7,229 nucleotides of DNA, from positions 1 through 7,229 of the forward strand of contig JANWZY010000157.1 of the NCBI GenBank assembly GCA_025061935.1, written 5' to 3'. The translations under genes and the position numbers were made by a program. Origin of the DNA: Verrucomicrobiia bacterium (lineage in GTDB: Bacteria > Verrucomicrobiota > Verrucomicrobiia > Limisphaerales > DTLC01). Below are positions 1 through 6,357 of the stretch, piece after piece. Numbering within the stretch: position 1 is the first letter of the stretch; each line of letters begins with the position of its first letter. The notes under the pieces were generated by a model that saw nothing but the letters and a program-made list of their open reading frames with translations, did not search any database and was not told the origin of the DNA.

Positions 1-1
1 A

Positions 2-3000
2 ATGCCCAAACGCACCGATATCAAGTCAGTCTTCGTAATCGGGTCGGGCCCGATTGTAATCGGGCAGGCGGCTGAGTTCGATTACTCCGGCACGCAAGCA
101 ATCAAGGCGCTGCGTGCCGAGGGTATCCGCATAATTCTGGTTAATTCGAACCCAGCAACAATAATGACCGATCCAGAGCTTGCGGACGCCACATACGTCG
201 AGCCGCTTACGCCCGAAGCGCTGGAGGCAATCATAGCAAAGGAACGGCCTGACGCGATCCTGCCAACTGTAGGGGGTCAAACCGGGTTGAACCTTGCAAC
301 CGCTCTAGCAGAGCGCGGCGTGCTCGATCGGTACGGGGTACGGCTGATCGGCGCAACTGTGCACTCGATACGGATAGCCGAAGACCGGAACCTGTTCCGC
401 CGCACACTCGTCGAGCACGGGATTCCCGTGCCCGAAGGCGGGGAAGCGGGTTGTGTAGAAGAAGCGCGCCGGTTGGCAGACAAGATCGGTTATCCGCTAA
501 TCGTTCGCTCCTCGTTCACTTTGGGCGGGACTGGCGCAAGCTGGGTGAACACACCGGACGAACTCGAGCCGGCGGTCCTTAAGGCGCTGGACGCCTCGCC
601 GATCCGTCGCGCCTGGCTCGAGGAATCAGTACGCGGCTGGAAAGAGTTCGAATTGGAAGTGATGCGCGACAGCGCGGACAACTTCGTCGTGGTGTGCAGC
701 ATCGAAAACCTCGATCCGATGGGCGTGCACACAGGCGATAGCATAACAATTGCGCCCGCGCAAACGCTTACAGACCGCGAATATCATGTGCTTCGCAATC
801 TTGCGCGACGCGTAATGAGCGCTGTGGGCGTCGAGACCGGCGGCGCGAACGTCCAATTCGCTGTGAATCCCAAGGACGGGCGCACGGTGGTCATCGAAAT
901 GAATCCGCGCGTGTCCCGGTCATCAGCACTGGCTTCGAAAGCCACAGGGTTCGCTATTGCAAAGGTTGCCACACTGGTCGCGATCGGCTACACGCTCGAC
1001 GAGATCACAAACGACATCACTCGCCAGACCAAGGTATCGTTCGAGCCGTCGCTTGACTACGTCGTGGTCAAAATCCCGCGCTGGGCCTTCGAAAAGTTCC
1101 CAGGCGCCGACCGTACACTCGGCCCGCAAATGAAGTCCGTGGGCGAAGTAATGGCACTGGGACGCACGTTCATCGAGGCGCTACACAAAGCCGTACAATC
1201 GCTCGAAATAGGGGTAGATGCATTGGACGGCTCCGGTGAGAAAACCCCTGCGCCATCATCTGTGCCAACGGTTGCCGAGCTGTCTGTGCCGGAGCCGGGC
1301 AGGCTGTTCGGTGTGTATCGCGCGCTCCGCGCCGGCGCTGACGTCGATTCGGTGGCGAAGGCAACCGGATACGACCCATGGTTTTTGCACCAAATGCTCC
1401 AAGTCGTTGCCATGGAGCGCGAGCTATCTGCGCTCGAACCGGATCCATCGAATCCGGCGCTAGCCGACGCACTGCGCCGCGCCAAGCGAATGGGCATGGC
1501 AGATGCACAAATTGCGCGGCTGCTGTCACGGAATGGCAAGCGGCTGAATGCAATGGCCGTGCGCGAGTTGCGGAAGCGCCTCGGCATACGCGCCACATTC
1601 TTGCGAGTTGATACGTGCGCAGCGGAATTCGAGGCTGTCACGCCGTACCTCTACAGCACATACGAGTCAGGTGACGAGGCACAACCGACCAACCGGCGCA
1701 AGATAGTCATTTTAGGCAGCGGCCCGAACCGCATCGGCCAAGGCATCGAGTTCGATTACTGCTGCTGCCAAGCCGTATTTGCGCTCCGCGAGCTCGGGTA
1801 CGAGACCATCATGATCAATTGCAATCCCGAGACGGTTTCGACCGATTACGACACAGCCGATCGGCTCTATTTCGAGCCGCTGACGCTCGAGCACGTGCTC
1901 AACGTGATTGAGCGCGAACAACCTGATGGGGTGATTGTACAACTTGGTGGCCAGACACCGCTAAACTTGGCGCGCGCGCTCGCGGACGCGGGCGTGCCGA
2001 TCACTGGCACTTCGCCCGAGGCAATTGACCTGGCGGAAGACAGACAGCGGTTCGCCGAAGTGTTGTCACATCTCGAAATTCCGCAACCTGAAAACGGCAT
2101 CGCGCGCTCGGTCGAGGAAGCGCGCGCGATCGCGCACCGAATCGGGTATCCGGTCCTGGTACGTCCATCGTACGTGCTAGGCGGCCGCGCCATGCGGATC
2201 GTCGAGGACGAGTCGCAATTGGACCAGGTGCTCCACGAAGCCATGGCGGCGGCCCCCGAGCAGTCAATCCTAATCGACCGGTTCCTGGAGGACGCTTACG
2301 AAATTGACGTGGACGCAGTTGCGGATGGCGAACGGGTCGTAGTGGGCGCAATCATGCAGCACATCGAGGAGGCAGGTGTGCATTCTGGTGACTCGGCGTG
2401 CGTGCTGCCCCCGTACCGCGTGAGCGCGTTCCACCTGGAGACAATCCGCGAATATACGCACAGGCTCGGACTCGCCCTGGGTGTGCGCGGACTAATGAAC
2501 GTGCAGCTAGCGATCAAAGACGACATCGTGTACGTGCTCGAAGTGAACCCGCGCGCGTCCCGCACAATACCGTATGCGAGCAAGGCTGTTGGCGTACCGC
2601 TTGCGCGCATCGCGACCAAGGTGATGGTGGGGTATAAGCTGTCTGAGCTTGGATTCACAACTGAACCCCATGTGGACGGATTCTTCGTAAAAGAGGTGGT
2701 ACTCCCGTTCCGGAAACTGCCGGGGAGCGATGCGTTGCTCGGCCCAGAAATGCGCAGCACGGGCGAAGTAATGGGCTGCGCACCCAGTTTCGGCCAAGCA
2801 TTTGCCAAGTCGCAACTTGCAGCCGGCTCGGCTCTACCGCTCACGGGCAATGTGCTGCTAAGCGTCAACGACTTCGACAAGGGCGCAGCGCTGAAGATCG
2901 CGCGTGACCTGCACCGAATGGGCTTCGGCCTTTATGCGACACCGGGCACGGCAGAATATTTGCGCCGGGCAGGTTTACCGGTCCAATCGGTCAACAAAGT

Positions 3001-3313
3001 TTCGCAAGGGCCGCCGCACGTGGTGGATTTGATCCGCGCCGGCAATGTGCACTTAATCCTCAACACGCCGCGCGGCAGGCAAGCGCATGCTGACGGTGTG
3101 CAAATCCGCCAGGCCGCAATCGCAATGGGTGTGCCCCTGTTGACGACGCTGTCGGCGGCGGCTGCCGCTGTGTCCGCCATCCAAGCTCTCCGTACAAAAG
3201 CGCTCCAATACAAAAGCCTTCAGGCGTGGCATAGTGCCGATAAGTCCGGTGCGTCGAAGCCAACGGTGGCCGAGACAGATGCAGTTGCTGTCCACACCGA
3301 TGTCCGGCCGTAG
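2..3313 (+). CDS. carB: Carbamoyl-phosphate synthase large subunit
   Basis: This cytoplasmic enzyme makes carbamoyl phosphate from bicarbonate, two ATP and ammonia delivered by the small subunit CarA, feeding arginine and pyrimidine synthesis. The 1103-residue product starts MPKRTDIKS, the usual CarB N-terminus, so the ATG at position 2 is the natural start. The first ATP-grasp half (about 1-400) makes carboxyphosphate. R129, R169, G175, G176, E208, E215, Q285, E299 and N301 line up with the E. coli numbering I recall. An oligomerisation region covers about 425-555. The second half (about 560-940) has FDYCCCQ at 584-590, RPSYVLGGRAM at 721-731 and EVNPRASR at 847-854. The MGS-like allosteric domain follows (about 945-1075), with ATPGTA at 979-984 and NKV at 998-1000. 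Oddities are a changed glycine loop at 177-182 and a low-complexity tail of about 28 residues after 1075; E. coli CarB has 1073 residues. carA is not visible in the window. Confidence 0.98.
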   Translation: MPKRTDIKSVFVIGSGPIVIGQAAEFDYSGTQAIKALRAEGIRIILVNSNPATIMTDPELADATYVEPLTPEALEAIIAKERPDAILPTVGGQTGLNLATALAERGVLDRYGVRLIGATVHSIRIAEDRNLFRRTLVEHGIPVPEGGEAGCVEEARRLADKIGYPLIVRSSFTLGGTGASWVNTPDELEPAVLKALDASPIRRAWLEESVRGWKEFELEVMRDSADNFVVVCSIENLDPMGVHTGDSITIAPAQTLTDREYHVLRNLARRVMSAVGVETGGANVQFAVNPKDGRTVVIEMNPRVSRSSALASKATGFAIAKVATLVAIGYTLDEITNDITRQTKVSFEPSLDYVVVKIPRWAFEKFPGADRTLGPQMKSVGEVMALGRTFIEALHKAVQSLEIGVDALDGSGEKTPAPSSVPTVAELSVPEPGRLFGVYRALRAGADVDSVAKATGYDPWFLHQMLQVVAMERELSALEPDPSNPALADALRRAKRMGMADAQIARLLSRNGKRLNAMAVRELRKRLGIRATFLRVDTCAAEFEAVTPYLYSTYESGDEAQPTNRRKIVILGSGPNRIGQGIEFDYCCCQAVFALRELGYETIMINCNPETVSTDYDTADRLYFEPLTLEHVLNVIEREQPDGVIVQLGGQTPLNLARALADAGVPITGTSPEAIDLAEDRQRFAEVLSHLEIPQPENGIARSVEEARAIAHRIGYPVLVRPSYVLGGRAMRIVEDESQLDQVLHEAMAAAPEQSILIDRFLEDAYEIDVDAVADGERVVVGAIMQHIEEAGVHSGDSACVLPPYRVSAFHLETIREYTHRLGLALGVRGLMNVQLAIKDDIVYVLEVNPRASRTIPYASKAVGVPLARIATKVMVGYKLSELGFTTEPHVDGFFVKEVVLPFRKLPGSDALLGPEMRSTGEVMGCAPSFGQAFAKSQLAAGSALPLTGNVLLSVNDFDKGAALKIARDLHRMGFGLYATPGTAEYLRRAGLPVQSVNKVSQGPPHVVDLIRAGNVHLILNTPRGRQAHADGVQIRQAAIAMGVPLLTTLSAAAAAVSAIQALRTKALQYKSLQAWHSADKSGASKPTVAETDAVAVHTDVRP

Positions 3314-3333
3314 CTCGACTGCCGCGCGCATAG

Positions 3334-3498
3334 GCGCCATTTAACACGGGCAACGCCCGCGAATTCGCAGAAAAGGAAGCATTTGAACTCTCCGCCAAGC
3401 GCGGTGGGCCTGCGCTCCAAAAGCCCCATCCGTTCTCGGTATCGCTTCCGGTTAATAGCAAAAAGCCCGAAAGCCAACCTGAAGGCGTTGGCATCTGA
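3334..3498 (+). other. Start-less, coding-like reading frame (possible gene remnant)
   Basis: After a TAG at 3331-3333 the frame stays open for 54 codons to a TGA at 3496-3498. It has no ATG, GTG or TTG. The translation is plausible as protein: a charged start with FAEKEAFELSAKRGG, then ALQKPHPFSVSLP, then a polar tail ending PEGVGI. Codons look like those of the neighbours. The fifth codon is ACG (3346-3348), one transition away from ATG, which would give a protein of about 50 residues starting MGNAREF. I do not recognise a family. It could be a decayed small gene, one using a rare start, or a chance open frame. The minus strand is also open here. Confidence 0.2.
3347..3359 (+). terminator. 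Short GC hairpin downstream of carB
   Basis: CGGGC and GCCCG form a perfect 5-bp stem around the loop AAC, starting 34 bases after the carB stop codon. A 10-bp palindrome, GCGAATTCGC (3359-3368), abuts it. No T-run follows, so it is not a classic intrinsic terminator. It could be a 3'-end stabiliser, a weak terminator or chance. Confidence 0.2.
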
Positions 3499-3532
3499 GC
3501 AGAGGAGTCGTTGCGGAGCGCCCAATCGGGCT
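3464..3532 (+). other. Nested inverted repeats, possible RNA structure
   Basis: AGCCCGA (3464-3470) is complementary to TCGGGCT (3526-3532), and GCCAAC (3473-3478) to GTTGGC (3487-3492). Together they could form an outer 7-bp stem enclosing a 6-bp hairpin with an 8-base loop. It overlaps the end of the start-less frame. It matches no riboswitch class that I recognise. By a rough estimate, stems of this length are expected about once by chance in a gap this size, so support is weak. Confidence 0.15.
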
Positions 3533-3615
3533 CGGTGAGGCAATAAAAAGCGGCAACTTATTTTTGTGTGCTGACTTTGCTAGTACAGGGCGATTGAAGG
3601 CGCCACAGCCATTCC

Positions 3616-3631
3616 CATCGCATCATCGCAT
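3616..3631. repeat. 8-bp tandem duplication
   Basis: CATCGCAT occurs twice head to tail (3616-3623 and 3624-3631) and is followed by CAC. It looks like a small replication-slippage duplication in non-coding sequence. No function is suggested. Confidence 0.6.
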
Positions 3632-3774
3632 CACTTACTACTGATCCTGCTCAGGGCCCTGCAGCGCCATGCGCGATTCTCCCTAGCCTACTGCACCCAT
3701 CGAAGGTTCACCACACAGGTTTGCCATACGGTGCGGCGGTTTTAGTCTCCCATGCCGCCCCGATATTGACAATA

Positions 3775-4104
3775 ATGGTGCGCGGCATGGCCTCATTCCA
3801 AAATAGGCGATTACGCCGGCCCAGCCTGATCCTGCTGTGCATTTCGGTCGGAATGCTTGCGAGCGGCATGACTGTGCTGAAACCGCACCTGACCGGTTGG
3901 GCGTTCGCAATGTACTGGTCGTTTTGCTTGATAATCACAGGCGCAGTAATCATCGTTGCCATGTTCGAGCTGCGCGCGATCCGGCGTGATGCGCGCCGTG
4001 CGCACCATGCGCTCATTATTAACACATTGCGAGGTGCCGTGAAAACTGATGCGCACATATCGTCCGAAAAAGATGGGCAACAAAACCGTCTCGAGCATCC
4101 GTGA
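3775..4104 (+). CDS. Small two-helix membrane protein of unknown function
   Basis: From the ATG at 3775 the product has 109 residues. A short basic N-terminus (QNRRLRRPS) leads into a hydrophobic helix at about 17-35. A short loop with KPHLTGW follows, then a second helix at about 42-64, a strongly basic segment (RAIRRDARRAHH, 67-78) and a polar tail. By the positive-inside rule both ends should be cytoplasmic. The pattern of two helices followed by an arginine-rich stretch is what supports it as a real gene; I do not recognise a named family. The start is uncertain: TTG at 3721, ATG at 3775 and ATG at 3787 are all in frame, and none has a Shine-Dalgarno sequence. The ATGs fit better because the basic stretch then sits close to the N-terminus. 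It ends 60 bases before the SirB1-like gene, so co-transcription is possible but unproven. Confidence 0.65.
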   Translation: MVRGMASFQNRRLRRPSLILLCISVGMLASGMTVLKPHLTGWAFAMYWSFCLIITGAVIIVAMFELRAIRRDARRAHHALIINTLRGAVKTDAHISSEKDGQQNRLEHP

Positions 4105-4113
4105 AATACGGGA

Positions 4114-4142
4114 TTGATTTTTCGCAAGACTACTGCCAAAAT
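4114..4142 (+). promoter_or_regulatory. Possible sigma-70-type promoter before the SirB1-like gene
   Basis: TTGATT (4114-4119) and CAAAAT (4137-4142) are separated by 17 bases. Each matches its consensus hexamer at four of six positions. Transcription would begin near 4149, leaving a leader of about 16 bases before the ATG at 4165. The call rests on sequence pattern only. Confidence 0.3.
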
Positions 4143-4154
4143 CAGTTGCGAACC

Positions 4155-4172
4155 GGGTTAGGTTATGAACCC
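4155..4172 (+). promoter_or_regulatory. Inverted repeat with the start codon in its loop
   Basis: GGGTT (4155-4159) and AACCC (4168-4172) could pair with an 8-base loop, AGGTTATG, that contains the ATG at 4165-4167 and the only AGG near it. An RNA hairpin here could present or mask the start of the SirB1-like gene. A 5-bp stem is weak and may be chance. Confidence 0.15.
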
Positions 4173-5037
4173 ATCGGCTGAAGCACGAGCAGCGGCGCAG
4201 CTTTCCGACACCCAAAAAGCGGCTCTGATAAGCCTGTTGGCCGACGACGACCCTGCAGTTTACATTTCTGTGCGCCAACAGCTTTTGTCATTTGGCCCGG
4301 TAGTTCGCGACTGGCTCCGGCCTTATCTTATCAGCAATGACCCGGTCCTGCGTCGGCGCGCCGCGCAGATAATCGAGCAACTTGGCCGGCAACTGGCTGA
4401 TACACGGTTCCTTTCGTTCTGCCTGAGAAGCGGCGAAGACCCCGATTTGGAACAAGGCGCATGGCTTTTGGCACAGACGCGGTATCCGGAAGTGAACGTC
4501 GAGGCGTACCGCGCGCTGCTCGACGAGTACGCGCTCCGGTTGCACGAGCGAGTCGTGTTCGCGCATGGCGCGCGTGGTGTGTTAACCGTTATAAACCAGT
4601 ACCTTTTCGAGAAGCTCGGGTTCGCCGGTGACGAGGAAAACTACTACGACCCGGACAACACTTACCTCAACAAAGTAATTGATCGCCGGAAAGGCAACCC
4701 GGTCTCGCTCTGCGTACTTTACATGCTTATTGCGCGCCGGCTGCACCTGCCCGTGACTGGGATCGGATTGCCAGGCCACTTCGTCTGCAGGTTCCAAACC
4801 AGTTGCGAAGAGATATACATTGACTGCTTCAACCGAGGCAAATTTATGACCCGCGCCGATTGCATCCATTACCTTGTGCGCGGCAAATATAACCTGCACG
4901 AAGAATACCTTGTGCCACTGACGCCGCGCCGGTTGCTATTGCGGATGTGCGGGAACCTCCATAGGAGCTATTTCCATCTCGAACAGGCCGAGGAAGCCAA
5001 ACGCGTGCACCGGTACCTGGTCGCGTTGGCGAGCTGA
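4165..5037 (+). CDS. SirB1-family protein with transglutaminase-like fold
   Basis: The 290-residue product matches the SirB1/YchA-type family (Transglut_core2). An alpha-helical N-terminal part (about 15-80) has HEAT-like features, for example DPVLRRRAAQIIEQLG at 59-74. The core follows: NQYLFEKLGFAGDEENYYDP (144-163), NTYLNKVIDRRKGNPVSL (165-182), then LPGHFVCRF (202-210) and YIDCFNRG (218-225). H205 and D220 fall where a transglutaminase-like His and Asp would lie. C183 follows the GNPVSL stretch, but the family as I recall it (E. coli YchA, for instance) does not keep a Cys there, so catalysis should not be assumed. There is no signal peptide or membrane segment, so it is probably cytoplasmic. 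The biological role of the family is poorly defined. The ATG at 4165 has only a weak TAGG upstream. It converges on the phospholipase D-like gene, with 41 bases between the stop codons. Confidence 0.88.
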   Translation: MNPSAEARAAAQLSDTQKAALISLLADDDPAVYISVRQQLLSFGPVVRDWLRPYLISNDPVLRRRAAQIIEQLGRQLADTRFLSFCLRSGEDPDLEQGAWLLAQTRYPEVNVEAYRALLDEYALRLHERVVFAHGARGVLTVINQYLFEKLGFAGDEENYYDPDNTYLNKVIDRRKGNPVSLCVLYMLIARRLHLPVTGIGLPGHFVCRFQTSCEEIYIDCFNRGKFMTRADCIHYLVRGKYNLHEEYLVPLTPRRLLLRMCGNLHRSYFHLEQAEEAKRVHRYLVALAS

Positions 5038-5086
5038 ATCGGCGCCGGTGGCCACTCGGCGTTTAGTCAAATGAACCCTTAACGCC
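5038..5086. terminator. Convergent gene junction with inverted repeat
   Basis: The spacer between the converging genes holds GGCGTT (5058-5063) and AACGCC (5081-5086), a perfect 6-bp inverted repeat with a 17-base loop. The second arm overlaps the TAA stop of the minus-strand gene (5079-5081). An 8-bp palindrome, GTGGCCAC (5048-5055), lies just before it. There is no T-run on either strand, so a bidirectional terminator is only a possibility. Confidence 0.2.
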
Positions 5087-6227
5087 TCATTCTCCGGTAC
5101 TGCCATGCCGCAACGTAAGGGTCAACCCTCACAAGCAGGTAATAGGCGAGCCGTTGAAGGAGCTTCTGCCACCAACTAAGCGACGCGCGCCATTCCTCGA
5201 GCTCGATGCGCCGCGCACGGGCAAGCATGGCATCGAACACTGATCGCGCTTGCTCGGCCAATTCAACGTTATGGAACCGTACCATCAAGTCATAATTAAT
5301 CCGCAAGCTGCGCGGATCGAGATTGGCCGAGCCCACATACACAGCGTCGTCAACAATGATCAATTTCGCGTGCAATATTTGGGGCTGGTATTCGTAAATC
5401 TCAACTCCAGCCTTTAGCAGCCGCGTGTACAAACATTGCGCGGCGAGCTGCGACAGTTGCACATCCGTTTTGCCGGGCAAAAGAAGCCGCACAGTGCCCC
5501 CGGCACGCGCGACCCGCATCAATTTACGTCGTAACCGGCGTGTGGGCAAAAAGTACGCCGCCGCTATCTGGACACTCGCCGCGCCGACAAGGTCACGGTG
5601 TAGCATGCGCAAAAGCGGGTTCCGACCGCGCCCGGGCCCGCTCAACAGCAACTGCCAATCCGACGCTGGCACAAGCCTTTTCACCAGCGGCCTCCTAAAC
5701 CGCAAAGGGCGCTTGTGCCGGAAATCAGCGTGCTCGAACATGCTGTCGAACGAGGCCGCAAGCGCGCGCGCAGGCTCGCCCTCAAGCTGCATGGCAAGGT
5801 CACACCAGCCGCGTGTCACACCGTCGCCTTCGTACTCGGGCGCGATATTGAACCCGCCGAGGATCGCAACGGCCTCATCACAGACGAGCAATTTCCGGTG
5901 GTCGCGCACCGCGAACCGCTCCAAGCTTATAGGATTGAACACGCGCACCTGGCCACCAGCAGCGACCAACGGCTCCCAGAAGCTGCCGGGCAGGCGGAAC
6001 GACCCCACCCCGTCCACAAGCACACGCACAAGCGCACCACGCGCAGCGGCCGCCGCGAGCCGGTCCCGAATCCGCCGGCCAACTGCAGAATCCGCGTAAG
6101 TGTAAACTTCCAATCGGACGGATCGGCACGCGCCGTCTATGGCCTGTTCCGCTGCGCGAAACGCCTCATCCCCGCTTGTGAGCCACCTAAATTTGAGCGC
6201 CTGTGCAGCCAGCACGCATGCGAGCAT
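5079..6227 (-). CDS. Cardiolipin synthase-like phospholipase D superfamily protein
   Basis: The 382-residue protein has two HKD active-site motifs, the hallmark of the phospholipase D superfamily. The first is HRKLLVCD (H110, K112, D117), followed by GGFN at 124-127. The second is HAKLIIVD (H286, K288, D293), followed by GSANLDPRS at 299-307. Each motif supplies half of one active site. Spacing and the segment GSFWEPLVAAGG (81-92) fit bacterial cardiolipin synthases of the ClsB type, which condense phosphatidyl groups to make cardiolipin; the true substrate is not proven. No N-terminal membrane helices are present, unlike ClsA. The C-terminus (about 351-382) is aromatic and basic and could dock on the membrane. 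A TGA lies in frame two codons upstream of the ATG at 6227, so the start cannot lie much earlier. No clear Shine-Dalgarno is present. It diverges from the thiol:disulfide interchange gene. Confidence 0.9.
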   Translation of the reverse strand: MLACVLAAQALKFRWLTSGDEAFRAAEQAIDGACRSVRLEVYTYADSAVGRRIRDRLAAAAARGALVRVLVDGVGSFRLPGSFWEPLVAAGGQVRVFNPISLERFAVRDHRKLLVCDEAVAILGGFNIAPEYEGDGVTRGWCDLAMQLEGEPARALAASFDSMFEHADFRHKRPLRFRRPLVKRLVPASDWQLLLSGPGRGRNPLLRMLHRDLVGAASVQIAAAYFLPTRRLRRKLMRVARAGGTVRLLLPGKTDVQLSQLAAQCLYTRLLKAGVEIYEYQPQILHAKLIIVDDAVYVGSANLDPRSLRINYDLMVRFHNVELAEQARSVFDAMLARARRIELEEWRASLSWWQKLLQRLAYYLLVRVDPYVAAWQYRRMRR

Positions 6228-6357
6228 ACCAAGTCAACGGGCGATACTTCAATGTCCGGTACCGCGCGGCATACAAGAACACTCCATGATGCCTCTTAAT
6301 TGCGGATGCACCCGAATTTGATTTTAACTTTTGGCCGCCTGGTGCATCTAAGTAGGT
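6228..6357. promoter_or_regulatory. Divergent intergenic spacer
   Basis: This 130-base spacer must hold the promoters of both the phospholipase D-like gene (-) and the thiol:disulfide interchange gene (+), unless either is leaderless or read from further away. Only weak hexamer matches are seen on each strand. An AT-rich run, TTTGATTTTAACTTTT, sits at about 6317-6332, inside the loop of the inverted repeat. Confidence 0.4.
6305..6348. repeat. 8-bp inverted repeat in the divergent promoter region
   Basis: GATGCACC (6305-6312) and GGTGCATC (6341-6348) are exact reverse complements, separated by 28 mostly AT-rich bases. The second arm ends nine bases before the GTG start at 6358. It could be paired operator half-sites in the spacer between divergent genes, or a leader hairpin close to the ribosome-binding region of the plus-strand gene. 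Confidence 0.35.

Larger units (their letters stand above)
3314..3774. other. Intergenic region with no confident gene
   Basis: About 460 bases separate carB from the next likely gene. No tRNA or rRNA feature was recognised on either strand. The region contains a short GC hairpin just after carB, a start-less reading frame at 3334-3498, and a nested pair of inverted repeats at 3464-3532. There is an AT-rich patch at about 3541-3566 with a run of five T, and an 8-bp tandem duplication at 3616-3631. No pair of -35 and -10 boxes stands out. The open frames on the minus strand here continue into the antisense of carB or of the membrane protein gene and look like shadows. The stretch may be decayed coding sequence plus the 3' and 5' flanks of the neighbours. 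Confidence 0.6.

Noticed and set aside
1057..2880. Long open frames on the minus strand inside carB, including two of 194 codons (1057-1641 and 2296-2880)
   Set aside because: They lie wholly antisense to a well-conserved carB, their products are Ser/Arg/Thr-rich with no domain, and such frames are expected from codon bias on the coding strand.
3500..3532. Resemblance of GAGGAG...GCGCCC...GGGCTCGG to an S-adenosylhomocysteine riboswitch
   Set aside because: The required stems and spacing are not met and the downstream gene is not a methionine-cycle gene.
3060..3543. Minus-strand open frames spanning the carB end and the gap
   Set aside because: They overlap the carB C-terminal domain heavily, lack recognisable domains, and have no start signal.
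3541..3566. AT-rich patch AATAAAAAG...CTTATTTTT as an intrinsic terminator
   Set aside because: The arms pair at only seven of nine positions, the stem is nearly all AT, and the T-run is part of the stem, so it is not a GC hairpin plus T-tract.
3766..3771. Exact TTGACA as a -35 box for the small membrane protein gene
   Set aside because: No -10 match lies 16-18 bases downstream, and the site falls four bases before the ATG at 3775.
3827..3837. CTGATCCTGCT also present at 3641-3651, considered as a direct repeat
   Set aside because: It is only 11 bases long; the second copy lies inside the membrane protein coding region and no flanking element supports mobility.
5425..6299. Plus-strand open frames of 224 and 194 codons over the phospholipase D-like gene
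   Set aside because: They are antisense to a gene with both HKD motifs; the products are Arg/Ser-rich and featureless.
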